The position numbers were made by a program, and so were the translations under genes. From an uncultured Selenomonadales bacterium (GTDB lineage Bacteria; Bacillota; Negativicutes; Selenomonadales; Selenomonadaceae), in NCBI GenBank assembly GCA_937877545.1, contig CALFJE010000093.1, forward strand, positions 1-64,000: 64,000 bases of DNA, read 5' to 3'. The notes under the pieces were generated by a model, which was not told the DNA's origin, did not search any database, and saw only the letters and a list, made by a program, of their open reading frames with translations. Positions within the stretch are counted from its first letter, which is position 1. Each line of letters begins with the position of its first letter. Of the stretch, positions 37,493-46,558 are shown piece after piece.

Positions 37493-38377
37493 TTATTTTA
37501 TCGAGTTCAGTTCGCAACGAAAGCCGAATATTTCTTCCAGCTGTTCCCTCGTGATGTCATCGGAAGTCAGCGGCGTTTGATTCTTGATTTTGACGGTCTG
37601 GTCGCCCGCGTTCTTCGTCAATATGAAATGCGAAAATTCGTGGCGATAATAGACGAAAGCGTTATCGGCGATATTCTGTTGAAACATGTCCTCGGAAAAA
37701 GTCAGCCCGTTCCGCTCAACGAACCTTTTTATACCGAGCTTAGCCTTGTCGTGCGGGAAGGTGTAAATGCACAGGAACGGGAGATTTTTTGCAACCGAAG
37801 ACTTAAAGATAATGGAACCCAAAATGCTGTGATAGCCGACGCCCTTAAAATGGAAGAAGGGATACAGCTCCCCCTGGACATAGCGATAACCCCTGCAATA
37901 GCCGTAGCCCATTACGCCGGGGCAATCGGCAACTTTGCTGTGCATGTCGGCGATGGCGTCCTTGTACAGGAAATCGTCGAAGTCAAAGCGGGATTGTATG
38001 ACATAGTCGTAATTGTCCATTTCCTGCGCGATTATGGAGGGCAATTCGCTTGCCTTGTACTTCAAACGCCAATCTGTCACGTCCTTGGGCATGTACATGA
38101 ATCGGCATTCCAGCGAAAGTTCGGCGCAAATATCTTTCAGCGTCGCGGCGATGAATTCGTACTTCTTGTCCTCGGCAAAGCGGGCGTTCAAGATAAACAA
38201 TATCTCGAAATTCTTGTTCGTCCGGTTAGCCAGCGAGCGTAAGCCGTTGTTCCGCGCCAATGTCAAATTCTCTGCCAAAAAGTCTGCGTCAAAAATATCT
38301 TGCGGATAAGCGGGGTCGTAGAACGAAAAGAATCGCACAAGAATCAGATGCTTAATCGTCTTTTCTTCAGCGTGCAT
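37493..38377 (-). CDS. Putative rhamnosyltransferase-type glycosyltransferase
   Basis: From ATG at 38377 (GAGGTAAGG upstream) the product has 294 residues. It has the pattern of the putative rhamnosyltransferase family: HLILVRFFSFYDP, ENLTLARNNGLRSLANRT, FEILFILN, then QSRFDFDDFLY, where an Asp-rich motif would bind metal/nucleotide-sugar. There is no membrane segment. The longer 5' extension has no ribosome site and runs into the divergent kinase gene's promoter, so it was rejected. It stands alone, convergent with uvrB. Together with rfbD and the RgpF-like giant enzyme it suggests rhamnose-containing surface glycans. Confidence 0.55.
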   Translation of the reverse strand: MHAEEKTIKHLILVRFFSFYDPAYPQDIFDADFLAENLTLARNNGLRSLANRTNKNFEILFILNARFAEDKKYEFIAATLKDICAELSLECRFMYMPKDVTDWRLKYKASELPSIIAQEMDNYDYVIQSRFDFDDFLYKDAIADMHSKVADCPGVMGYGYCRGYRYVQGELYPFFHFKGVGYHSILGSIIFKSSVAKNLPFLCIYTFPHDKAKLGIKRFVERNGLTFSEDMFQQNIADNAFVYYRHEFSHFILTKNAGDQTVKIKNQTPLTSDDITREQLEEIFGFRCELNSIK

Positions 38378-38439
38378 AATCCTTACCTCCTCAAGCGTAA
38401 AATTTAACATAACTGTCAAGCGCGTTTCTGAAAAAATCT

Positions 38440-38469
38440 TTGTACAAAATCGGCGGGTTGTGGTATCAT
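38440..38469 (+). promoter_or_regulatory. Promoter of the sensor kinase/partner-switch operon
   Basis: TTGTAC, 18 bases, TATCAT, 36 bases before the start of the hybrid kinase. Confidence 0.55.
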
Positions 38470-38505
38470 TGCGAAAAAATTTTAGGCTGATTGTGAGGCA
38501 ACACA

Positions 38506-40134
38506 ATGGCGAAGGATAATTTTTTTGGCAAGAAATATTTATATGAGGTATTGCCGATGTTGAAGTGGGTAGCCGAACAGGTACCGGGCGGCTTTTTCGT
38601 CTACTCCGCCAAGGAACCCTACGAGCTTTTTTACGCCAACAGCGAGGTTTTGGAAATTTACGGTTGCGAGGATTTGGACGAGTTCAAGGCTCTGACGGGT
38701 TACACGTTCCAAGGCATGGTTCACCCCGACGACTTTTCCGCAATTCAAAAGTCAATCGAGGAGCAGATAGCCGACCCCGATAACGACCGCCTCGACCACG
38801 TGGAGTATCGAATCACGCGCAAAGACGGCTCTATCCGCTGGATTGACGACTACGGACACTTTGCGACCTTCCCAGAACACGGCGACGCCTTTTATGTCTT
38901 CATCAGCGATATAACGGAACGGCGGCTCATTCGGGAGGAAAAGTTGCGTATGGAAATGGAACTCGACAAGGCGAAACAGGCGAACGAAATCAAGGCGGCG
39001 TTCCTGTTCAATATTTCGCACGACATCTTGACGCCGCTAAATTCAATACGCGGCTTTACGGAATTGTCATTGCGGCACCTCCACGAACCCGAACTTTTAA
39101 AGACGTATCTGGAAAAAGTCGACGAATCCAGCCGGCAAATGCTTACGCTCGTCAATGACCTGCTTGACATGAGCAAAATCACCTACGGCAAGACGCAACT
39201 GCGAACCGAGGTTTGCGACCTGGAGGAGCAAGTTTTGACCGTCCTGCACCTCTTCCGTAAAAAAGCCGACGCCAAAAATATCGCCCTCGAAAGCGTTATC
39301 AATCTGCCCCGCGAACTCGTCTATACCGACGACGTGAACTTGAGGAAAATTCTCTCCGCGCTGATTGACAACGCCATTAAGTTCACGCCCGACGGCGGGC
39401 ACGTCAAAGTTACGGCGCGTAAAAAGAAAATTTCCGATTCGGGCTACGTCCGTTGCGAATTCATAATTGAGGACGACGGCGCAGGCATCAGCGAAGATTT
39501 TATGCAACGCATGTATGAGAGCTTTGAACGCGAGGAGACTTCGACGAAGACGGGGCATATCAGCGCGGGACTCGGCTTGACGATAACCAAAAAGCTCCTT
39601 GAGGCTATGGGCGGCTCAATCGAAGTCGTCAGCAAAAAGGACGAAGGCTCCACCTTTACGGTCGGCTTGCCGTTTAAGTTCGTGCGCGACGAAGCGGAGG
39701 ACGTTGCCGCCATTGATACGATAACCGCCGATAACAACTACATGAATCGTATCCTGCTCGTCGACGACATTGAGCTTAACCGTATGCTTGCCGAGACGAT
39801 TCTGGAGGAGTCGGGCTTTTCCGTCGAGACGGTTGCCGACGGTTGCGACGCCGTGGAAGCTTTTATCAAGCACCCGCCCGGCTACTATGACCTCGTGCTT
39901 ATGGATATTCAAATGCCCGTAATGAACGGCTACGAGGCGACGCGTGCTATCCGTGCGCTTGACCGCCCCGACGCCAAAGTTTTGCCGATTATCGCGCTAA
40001 GTGCCAACAGCCGCGACGAGGATAAGCGTATGAGCATGGAAAGCGGCATGAATTATCATATCGCCAAGCCCTTCGACGTGGTTCAGCTTATCGCCGCCGT
40101 CAACAAATATATCGCCGCGCGAAAGGAAGTTTGA
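38506..40134 (+). CDS. Hybrid histidine kinase with PAS and receiver domains
   Basis: The 542-residue cytoplasmic kinase has a PAS domain (about 25-140, ending DITERR), a HisKA domain with His172 (NISHDILTP), HATPase (Asn289 in DNAIKFTPDG, DDGAGI, GLGLTI) and a C-terminal receiver with phospho-Asp467 (LVLMDIQMP) and Lys521. There is no membrane segment, so the signal is internal. It is first in an operon with a STAS antagonist, an RsbW-like kinase and two PP2C phosphatases, so its receiver or its phosphorelay may feed the partner switch. No DNA-binding output domain is present. Confidence 0.92.
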   Translation: MAKDNFFGKKYLYEVLPMLKWVAEQVPGGFFVYSAKEPYELFYANSEVLEIYGCEDLDEFKALTGYTFQGMVHPDDFSAIQKSIEEQIADPDNDRLDHVEYRITRKDGSIRWIDDYGHFATFPEHGDAFYVFISDITERRLIREEKLRMEMELDKAKQANEIKAAFLFNISHDILTPLNSIRGFTELSLRHLHEPELLKTYLEKVDESSRQMLTLVNDLLDMSKITYGKTQLRTEVCDLEEQVLTVLHLFRKKADAKNIALESVINLPRELVYTDDVNLRKILSALIDNAIKFTPDGGHVKVTARKKKISDSGYVRCEFIIEDDGAGISEDFMQRMYESFEREETSTKTGHISAGLGLTITKKLLEAMGGSIEVVSKKDEGSTFTVGLPFKFVRDEAEDVAAIDTITADNNYMNRILLVDDIELNRMLAETILEESGFSVETVADGCDAVEAFIKHPPGYYDLVLMDIQMPVMNGYEATRAIRALDRPDAKVLPIIALSANSRDEDKRMSMESGMNYHIAKPFDVVQLIAAVNKYIAARKEV

Positions 40135-40185
40135 CACTGCGGCGCGAATTATCACAATAAATATTTTCAAGAAAGGAAAAGGAAC

Positions 40186-40482
40186 ATGGAAATCAAAAAG
40201 GATCAGCAAGGCAACGCATTGACAATCAAAATCATCGGTAGGCTCGACGCGGCAAGTGCGCCCGAACTCTCCAAGGAATTGACGACCGCGCTCAACGGCG
40301 TAACGGATTTGACGTTCGACTTCGCGGAGCTGAAGTATATCGCCTCGGCGGGACTGCGCGTGTTGCTCGTGGCTCAAAAGCGCATGAACAAGCAAGGCTC
40401 CATGAAACTTATCAACGTCAGCGAGGCTGTCATGGAAGTTTTGGATATGACGGGCTTCGCCAGCTTGATGACTATCGCTTAA
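40186..40482 (+). CDS. STAS-domain anti-sigma factor antagonist
   Basis: The 98-residue protein is a single STAS domain: GRLDAASAPELSKEL, then the phosphorylatable serine Ser54 in IASAGLRVLL. Such proteins (RsbV/SpoIIAA) bind and titrate an RsbW/SpoIIAB-type kinase when unphosphorylated. It is directly followed by such a kinase and by two PP2C phosphatases that could dephosphorylate it. AGGAAAAGG lies before the ATG. Confidence 0.92.
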   Translation: MEIKKDQQGNALTIKIIGRLDAASAPELSKELTTALNGVTDLTFDFAELKYIASAGLRVLLVAQKRMNKQGSMKLINVSEAVMEVLDMTGFASLMTIA

Positions 40483-40494
40483 TGAGGAATGATT

Positions 40495-40902
40495 ATGGAA
40501 AAAATTACGGTTGAGGCGGTGCTCGACAGTCTGCAGACGGTTATCGACTTCGCGACCGAAAAACTCGAAGAGCGCGATTGCCCCATGAAAGTTTCAATGC
40601 AGTTGGAGCTGGTTATCGAAGAGATTTTCGTCAACATTGCCAGCTACGCCTATCACCCTGAAATTGGTGCCGCGACGTTTTGCATGTCATTTGAAGAAAA
40701 TCCCTCCGCCGTGCTCATGACGTTCATTGACGGCGGCAAGCCCTACAATCCCCTCGAACACGACGACCCCGATACCACCCTCGACGTTGACGAACGCGAC
40801 ATCGGCGGGCTTGGAATTTTCCTCGTCAAAAAGAATGTCGACGAAATTTCCTACGAATACACGGGGGGGAAAAATATTCTCCACATGAAAAAATTTTTCT
40901 GA
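40495..40902 (+). CDS. RsbW/SpoIIAB-like ATP-binding protein (serine kinase)
   Basis: The 135-residue GHKL-type protein has an N-box (VIEEIFVNIASYAY, Glu42-Asn47), a G1 box (IDGGKPYNPL, Asp79) and a G2 box (DIGGLGIFLV, 104-110). These proteins phosphorylate a STAS antagonist and often bind a sigma factor or other partner. No sigma factor gene is in the window, so the output is unknown. I used ATG at 40495 because the GAGG site lies seven bases upstream; the ATG at 40489 is too close to that site. The same fold, degenerated, seems to occur at the N-terminus of two transporters at 51.8-55.1 kb. Confidence 0.88.
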   Translation: MEKITVEAVLDSLQTVIDFATEKLEERDCPMKVSMQLELVIEEIFVNIASYAYHPEIGAATFCMSFEENPSAVLMTFIDGGKPYNPLEHDDPDTTLDVDERDIGGLGIFLVKKNVDEISYEYTGGKNILHMKKFF

Positions 40903-40912
40903 GGTCGTGCTC

Positions 40913-43072
40913 ATGAAGTGGACTATACAAAAAAGACTGCTCGTCCTCGTGTTGGCGGCGGGGATATTGTCATTCTTGACATTGAGCGGTCTTTCTTTTT
41001 ACGGCATGAACGTTATGCGCGGCGAAATGACGAAGCTGGGCGACAAGGTCGGTGAGGCAGGCGCGGATTTTACCGAAAACCTCATGACTTATCAGCTCAA
41101 GCAGACGCTCGGCGAATTGGCGACTTCCCGCGCAGGTTTCATTGACCACGAAATAAATCTGATTCGCCTGGACGTGGAAATTATGTCGCACATAATGACG
41201 CGTATCGCCTCCAATCCCGACGATTACAAACCCGTCAAGCTCCTCAATCCGCAATCCGAGCCGGTTTTTAATACCGAAACTTATCTGACTTACGGTCCCG
41301 ACGTTAAGCGCGACGGCTTAAGTCCGGCTCTGGAGCGCGAGATTGGTATTGCCGGCAATATCCGCGCCCTCATGATGCCGCTGGCAAAGTCGTTTATCAA
41401 TTACAAGTCGGCTTTCTACGTCGGCTCCAAGCACGGCTACTTTATCTGCAGCAGCGTCTTCCCCGACAGGACGGAGGCGTTGCCCTTTGAGGAAAGCGAG
41501 TTCTTTGACTACGACCCGCGTGAGCGTTCGTGGTACAAGGCTGCGATTGCGGCGGGTGCGCCCGTTTTCTCCGACATTTACACGCACGTCAACATCAGCG
41601 AATATCAGCTTATCGGCTGTTCCGCGCCCTACTACGACGCGGCGGGCAATGTGGCGGGTGTCGTCGGAATTGACGTTTCGAGTAAGGACATTTACAACGC
41701 GATTGCCGAGACGTCTATCGGCGAGAACGGTTTCAGCTTCGTTTTGAACGGCAAGGGCGAAGTGATTCTTTCCACGCGAGCCGAAGGCGACTTGGCGGCT
41801 AAGGAGGGCGGGCTTGACCTGCGCGGAAGTTCCGAGCCGACTTTGGCGGACGCGGCAAGCAAGATGGTCGGCGGGCAAAACGGTATCCTGCCCGTGACGG
41901 TTGACGGCGAGGAATATTTTATCGCCTTCGCGCCCATGAAACGTATCGGCTGGAGTTTCGCCACGTTGACGCCCGGTAAAGATATAGTTGCCGCCGCCGC
42001 CGACAGCCGCAATTATTTCCTCACGCAGATTGCCGGCTTCCGCACGCGCTTTCAAGATAAATTCTTCATGATGACGTTGGCGGGCATGATTCTGCTTGCG
42101 GGCTTGAGCCACGTTTTCCTTACGGCAAGCAAAAAAGAATCTGAGCGGGTCGTCAAGCCGATTCACGAGCTGGCTGACGGCGTTCGCGAAATTTCAAGCG
42201 GCAACCTCGACAAAAAGCTCGACATTCAAACGGGCGACGAGATTGAACACCTTGCTACCTGCTTTAACGCCATGACCGACGAGCTAAAAACTTATATGAC
42301 GAACCTTACCAAAGTCACGGCGGAAAAGGAGCGCATAGCCACGGAGCTGGACGTTGCCACGGAGATTCAGCGCGGCATGTTGCCCAAGGATTTTCCTAAC
42401 CGCGCAGATTTTGAGCTGTTAGCGACAATGACACCCGCCAAAGAGGTCGGCGGCGACTTCTACGATTTCTACATGTTGGACGAGACGCACCTGGCGATAA
42501 CGGTTGCGGACGTGTCGGGCAAGGGGATACCCGCCGCGCTGTTCATGGTTATCGCCAAGACGATACTTAACAACTTCGCGGTGTCGACGCACAATCGCGA
42601 GGGGCTGGCAGAGGTTGTAGCCGCCGCCAACGATAAGCTTTGCGCCAACAACGAGGCGATGATGTTCGTGACGGCGTTTATCGGCGTGCTGGACTTGGAG
42701 ACGGGCGAATTCGTCTTCGTGAATGCGGGGCACAATCCTCCCGTATGGTTCCGCGATAATCATTGCGAATTCCTCGATGTCAAGAAAAACTTTGTCCTCG
42801 GACCTATGGACGGTATTCCTTTCGAGGAGCAGAGGATAACGCTAAAGCCCGGCGATTTGCTCTTCCTGTACACCGACGGCGTGACAGAGGCTCTTAACAC
42901 TGCGGACGAGGAATATTTGCCCGACCGATTGATAGCGTTCATGAACTCAACCGATTGCCGCGCACCGTTGGAAACTTTGCTTGCGAACGTCCGCGCTGAT
43001 GTGGCGGCTCACGTCGGCGAGGCTGAGCAATCCGACGATATAACCATGTTCGCCTTGAGGTTTAAGAAATGA
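40913..43072 (+). CDS. Membrane CACHE-HAMP-PP2C (SpoIIE-type) phosphatase 1
   Basis: About 719 residues. A membrane segment (10-32) is followed by a large extracytoplasmic dCACHE-like sensor (about 35-375, with FDYDPRERSWYKAA, a hallmark of the ligand pocket), a second membrane segment (about 385-405), a HAMP domain (VKPIHELADGVREISSGN), a coiled coil and a PP2C/SpoIIE phosphatase (GDFYDFY, DVSGKGIPAALFM, DGVTEA, SDDITMF). It should dephosphorylate the STAS protein of this operon in response to a small molecule outside the cell. The stop overlaps the next start (ATGA). Confidence 0.92.
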   Translation: MKWTIQKRLLVLVLAAGILSFLTLSGLSFYGMNVMRGEMTKLGDKVGEAGADFTENLMTYQLKQTLGELATSRAGFIDHEINLIRLDVEIMSHIMTRIASNPDDYKPVKLLNPQSEPVFNTETYLTYGPDVKRDGLSPALEREIGIAGNIRALMMPLAKSFINYKSAFYVGSKHGYFICSSVFPDRTEALPFEESEFFDYDPRERSWYKAAIAAGAPVFSDIYTHVNISEYQLIGCSAPYYDAAGNVAGVVGIDVSSKDIYNAIAETSIGENGFSFVLNGKGEVILSTRAEGDLAAKEGGLDLRGSSEPTLADAASKMVGGQNGILPVTVDGEEYFIAFAPMKRIGWSFATLTPGKDIVAAAADSRNYFLTQIAGFRTRFQDKFFMMTLAGMILLAGLSHVFLTASKKESERVVKPIHELADGVREISSGNLDKKLDIQTGDEIEHLATCFNAMTDELKTYMTNLTKVTAEKERIATELDVATEIQRGMLPKDFPNRADFELLATMTPAKEVGGDFYDFYMLDETHLAITVADVSGKGIPAALFMVIAKTILNNFAVSTHNREGLAEVVAAANDKLCANNEAMMFVTAFIGVLDLETGEFVFVNAGHNPPVWFRDNHCEFLDVKKNFVLGPMDGIPFEEQRITLKPGDLLFLYTDGVTEALNTADEEYLPDRLIAFMNSTDCRAPLETLLANVRADVAAHVGEAEQSDDITMFALRFKK

Positions 43073-45270
43073 AACTTAGCATCCATAAAAAAGTTTTGCG
43101 ATTGGTATTGGGCGCGGGCTTGACGACGTTCCTGGTACTGGGCGCGTTTTCGTACTTCGGCAAGAGCGTAGTGCAACGCGATATGGTGGAGATGAGCGTC
43201 GAGCTGGGCGAAAAGAGCGCGGCTTACACCGAAGAACTTTTAATAGACCAACTCAAGCAGACACTGGGCGAACTTGCCGCAGCAAAGGCGCAATTCATCG
43301 ATAGGGAGATGACAATCACCCGCGACGACGCAACCATTTTGGCGAACGCCGTTACCGAGATAATGTCGCACCCCGAAAATTATTCGCCCAAGCCTTTGCC
43401 CGACCCGCACACCGACTCCATAAAGAATGCCGAGCCGTTTTGTTTTTACGCGCCCGCTGTTCGCGACAACATTACGCCCGAACTTCAAAGCGAATTGGAG
43501 CTTGCCGGTAACGCCAAAGATTTGCTCATCGAAATGATTAAGAGTTACACGGGCGTCAATGCGACGGTATTTATCGGCGGCGAGACCGGCTGGTTCATTG
43601 GCACTGCCATATCGCCCGACGAAAACGGGCATACCGACTTCAACGCGAACATACCTCGAAACGTTTTCGACTTCGACCCGCGCAAGCGTCCCTGGTACGT
43701 ATCTGCAAAAAATGCCGGTGTGCCCGTCATCTCCGACCTTTACCGCACGCTTGAGGCGGACGGTTATCAGCAAATCGGCGCGTCGGCACCCTTTTATGAC
43801 GCGGCGGGCAATATGATTGGCGTCGCCGGCTTGGACTCCTCCAACACCGATATGTACGACTGGATAAATCGTGCGACCGTCGGCAAGGGCGGTATAAATT
43901 TTGTAATTAACGAACGCGGCGAGGTTATTTTTTCGTCGCAGAAAAGCGGCACGTTTGCCGTAAATGCGGACGACGACCTTACGGCGCGAGCGGGCGGGCG
44001 CGATTTGCGCAACAGCTCCGAGAAAACGTTGGCGGCGGCGGCAAGCAAAATGGTCGGCGGCGAGCAGGGCGTTTTACCGTTGAGTCTGGGCGGCGAATCT
44101 TTTTACATTGCCTACGCGCCGATACCGTCAACGGGCTGGAGTGTAGGGATGATAATCGCCGACGAGGATGTTTTCACCGCGACGCAAAGCACGCAAAATT
44201 ATTTCTTAAAGCAAGTCGGCAATCTGCAGGCGCAAATGTTGCAGGATTATTCCTACCTTAACACGGTCGCGTTGGTGATACCGGTCGTCCTGCTGATAAT
44301 TTTGTTCTTTATGAGCACGAACTTATCGCAACGATTTGTTAAGCCGATTCATGAACTGGCGGACGGCGTAAGGGACATTTCAAGCGGCAACCTCGACAAA
44401 AAGCTGGATATTCACACGGGTGACGAGATTGAACACCTTGCCACCTGCTTTAACGCCATGACTGACGAACTTAAAACTTATATGGCGAACCTGACTAAGG
44501 AGACCGCCGAAAAGGAACGCCTCGCCACGGAGCTTGACGTTGCCACGGAGATTCAGCGCGGCATGTTGCCCAAGGATTTTCCTAACCGCGCAGATTTTGA
44601 GCTGTTAGCGACAATGACACCCGCCAAAGAGGTCGGCGGCGATTTCTACGATTTCTACATGTTGGACGCGACGCACCTGGCGATAACGGTTGCTGACGTT
44701 TCGGGCAAGGGGATACCCGCCGCGCTTTTCATGGTCATATCAAAGACGGTGCTGAACAACTTCGCGACGAGCTTTTATCGGCAGAACGGCTTGGCACCGG
44801 TGGTGGAGGCGTCGAACGAGCAACTTTGCGCCAACAACGAGGCGATGATGTTCGTGACGGCGTTTATCGGGGTGTTGGACTTGGAAAGCGGCGAATTCGT
44901 CTTCGTGAACGGCGGGCACAATCCTCCCGTGATTTATCGTGCGGAAAATAATCATTGTGAATTCCTCGACGTCAAGAAAAATTTCGTGCTCGGACCTATG
45001 GACGGTATTCCTTTCGAGGAGCAACGGATAACGCTAAAGCCCGGCGATTTGCTCTTCCTGTATACTGACGGCGTAACGGAGGCTTTGAACGTAAAAGACG
45101 AGGAATATCTGCCCGACCGATTGATAGCGTTCATGAACTCGACGGATTGCCGCGCCGATTTGCAAACCTTACTTGCGAATGTCCGTGCAGATGTGGCGGC
45201 TCACGTCGGCGAGGCTGAACAATCCGACGATATAACCATGTTCGCCTTGAGATTCAAAGGCAAGGCTTAA
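43069..45270 (+). CDS. Membrane CACHE-HAMP-PP2C (SpoIIE-type) phosphatase 2
   Basis: The 733-residue paralogue of the preceding gene has the same layout: membrane segment (8-30), CACHE sensor (FDFDPRKRPWYVSA), second membrane segment near 400, HAMP and PP2C domain with all aspartate motifs. The sensor domains differ clearly while the HAMP-PP2C parts are nearly identical at the DNA level; 44536-44642 is identical to 42350-42456. So the operon reads two ligands into one output. Its start overlaps the upstream stop. Confidence 0.92.
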   Translation: MKLSIHKKVLRLVLGAGLTTFLVLGAFSYFGKSVVQRDMVEMSVELGEKSAAYTEELLIDQLKQTLGELAAAKAQFIDREMTITRDDATILANAVTEIMSHPENYSPKPLPDPHTDSIKNAEPFCFYAPAVRDNITPELQSELELAGNAKDLLIEMIKSYTGVNATVFIGGETGWFIGTAISPDENGHTDFNANIPRNVFDFDPRKRPWYVSAKNAGVPVISDLYRTLEADGYQQIGASAPFYDAAGNMIGVAGLDSSNTDMYDWINRATVGKGGINFVINERGEVIFSSQKSGTFAVNADDDLTARAGGRDLRNSSEKTLAAAASKMVGGEQGVLPLSLGGESFYIAYAPIPSTGWSVGMIIADEDVFTATQSTQNYFLKQVGNLQAQMLQDYSYLNTVALVIPVVLLIILFFMSTNLSQRFVKPIHELADGVRDISSGNLDKKLDIHTGDEIEHLATCFNAMTDELKTYMANLTKETAEKERLATELDVATEIQRGMLPKDFPNRADFELLATMTPAKEVGGDFYDFYMLDATHLAITVADVSGKGIPAALFMVISKTVLNNFATSFYRQNGLAPVVEASNEQLCANNEAMMFVTAFIGVLDLESGEFVFVNGGHNPPVIYRAENNHCEFLDVKKNFVLGPMDGIPFEEQRITLKPGDLLFLYTDGVTEALNVKDEEYLPDRLIAFMNSTDCRADLQTLLANVRADVAAHVGEAEQSDDITMFALRFKGKA

Positions 45271-45280
45271 AGAAACCTTA

Positions 45281-45307
45281 ACCCGTCGAGAGGCGGGAAT
45301 TTTTTTT
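45281..45307 (+). terminator. Intrinsic terminator after the partner-switch operon
   Basis: CCCGTC, five-base loop, GGCGGG-type stem followed by AATTTTTTTT. Confidence 0.75.
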
Positions 45308-45347
45308 GCAAAAATCGACGGTTCAGAATTGACAAAAAACAACTGTT

Positions 45348-45366
45348 ACACTACTTGAGGTAGTGT
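45348..45366. promoter_or_regulatory. Perfect palindrome, possible operator
   Basis: ACACTAC, five bases (TTGAG), GTAGTGT. It sits 14 bases downstream of a consensus TTGACA (45329-45334) and before the RTX-like pseudogene, where a -10 would be expected. Its position and symmetry fit a repressor site. No convincing -10 was found. Confidence 0.5.
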
Positions 45367-45443
45367 TGAGTTTTCTGAAAGGGGAATGCCTGTGGAGTAT
45401 GGCGGAAAATTTTTGGCGCGGCAAAGGTTTATTGGAAGGAATG

Positions 45444-46473
45444 ATGATTATGTCGACAGATCCTGATATTATTGCGAAACAACAGGAGCAAACTTGGGAC
45501 AGCATAGTAAAGACCAAAAAAAGTCCGGCTGAAATGCGTCGCGATTTATCCAATAACACTAACCTCAGCAATCTGATGCTCAATCCGATTTCGCGATACG
45601 ATTTACCCGGCGGCAGAAGGAGCACGGTAATGACAGGGGCGGGCAACGACTCGCTTAAAATCAGTACCGCCAATGTTAAAGTTTATGCCGGCACGGGCAA
45701 TGATACCATTGATTTCAGCTCCGGCTATGGAAATTACGTACTTTATCACGCCGGTGACGGTAACGATAAAATTATCGGCTTTGCCCAAGATTATACAGCA
45801 CAATTCGCGGAGGCGCAGGTCACGATTCAATTTACAACAGTGGAAGTTACACCACGATAAACGGCGGTTCGGGTAATGATACCGTTTCGCTCAACAGTTC
45901 GGGGCACCACAATGTTATTCAATATGCGGCGGGCGACGACAACGATAAAATTTACAACTTTGGCACGACGGATTCTATCAGCATAACGGGCGCGAAGTAT
46001 ACGCGTTCAACCGTCGGCTCCGATGTCGTGCTTACGGTCGGTAGTGGCAAAATAACGTTGGTCGGCGCGAAAGGTAAGACGCTTAATATCAAAGGCACTC
46101 AGAAGGCGGCAACGTCGGCGCGACGATTAACAACTCTCTTTCAAGCAAGGCGATTTACGGCACGAGCTATGCCGATTCGATTTACAATACGGGCAACAAG
46201 GTCACGATAAGTACGGGCACGGCTAACGACACCGTCACTACGGGAGCAGTGTTAAGGCGGACGCGGGCAATGATTATCTTGTTTCGTTCAGCAACGGCTC
46301 TAAGGTTACGCTAACGGGCGGCAACGGCGACGATACCTTCTGGGGCGGCTTAGGCAACGATGTCATTTACAACTTTGCCGATAACGACCTCTTGCAAATC
46401 ACGGGCACGTTTAACTTCACGGCTACGGCTTTCCACGTCAACAACAAAACTTACAAGCTCAGCGGCACGTAAC
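45444..46473 (+). pseudogene. RTX/hemolysin-type repeat protein, broken by three frameshifts
   Basis: The first frame (ATG about 45444, GGAAGG upstream) encodes a polar N-terminus and repeats such as GAGNDSL, GTGNDTI and GDGNDKI, then stops. The protein continues in another frame (STIRGGAGHDSIYNSG, GSGNDTV, GDDNDKI), shifts again near 46100-46106 (GGNVGATIN, YADSIYNTG, GTANDTV), and a third time near 46240 (GNGDDTF, GLGNDVI), ending TYKLSGT and TAA at 46473. The first shift is explained by an extra TA in GATTATACAGC (45791-45796). GxGNDx repeats bind calcium in secreted RTX proteins and adhesins. About 340 residues would result if restored. Sequencing error is possible but three events argue for decay or phase variation. 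Confidence 0.8.
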
Positions 46474-46495
46474 GCTTAAGCAAACAAAATTTTAA

Positions 46496-46525
46496 TCCCG
46501 TCGGAAGGTTCGGCGGGATTTTTTG
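46496..46525 (+). terminator. Intrinsic terminator after the RTX-like pseudogene
   Basis: ATCCCG-C / G-CGGGAT stem followed by TTTTTT. Confidence 0.75.
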
Positions 46526-46534
46526 TGGTATAAT
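46526..46534 (+). promoter_or_regulatory. Extended -10 element for the amidase gene
   Basis: TGGTATAAT is a perfect -10 with TG extension, 25 bases before the TTG start. No good -35 is present because the terminator of the previous gene occupies that place. Confidence 0.6.
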
Positions 46535-46558
46535 CTGCGCGGACAAGGAGGTTGAACT

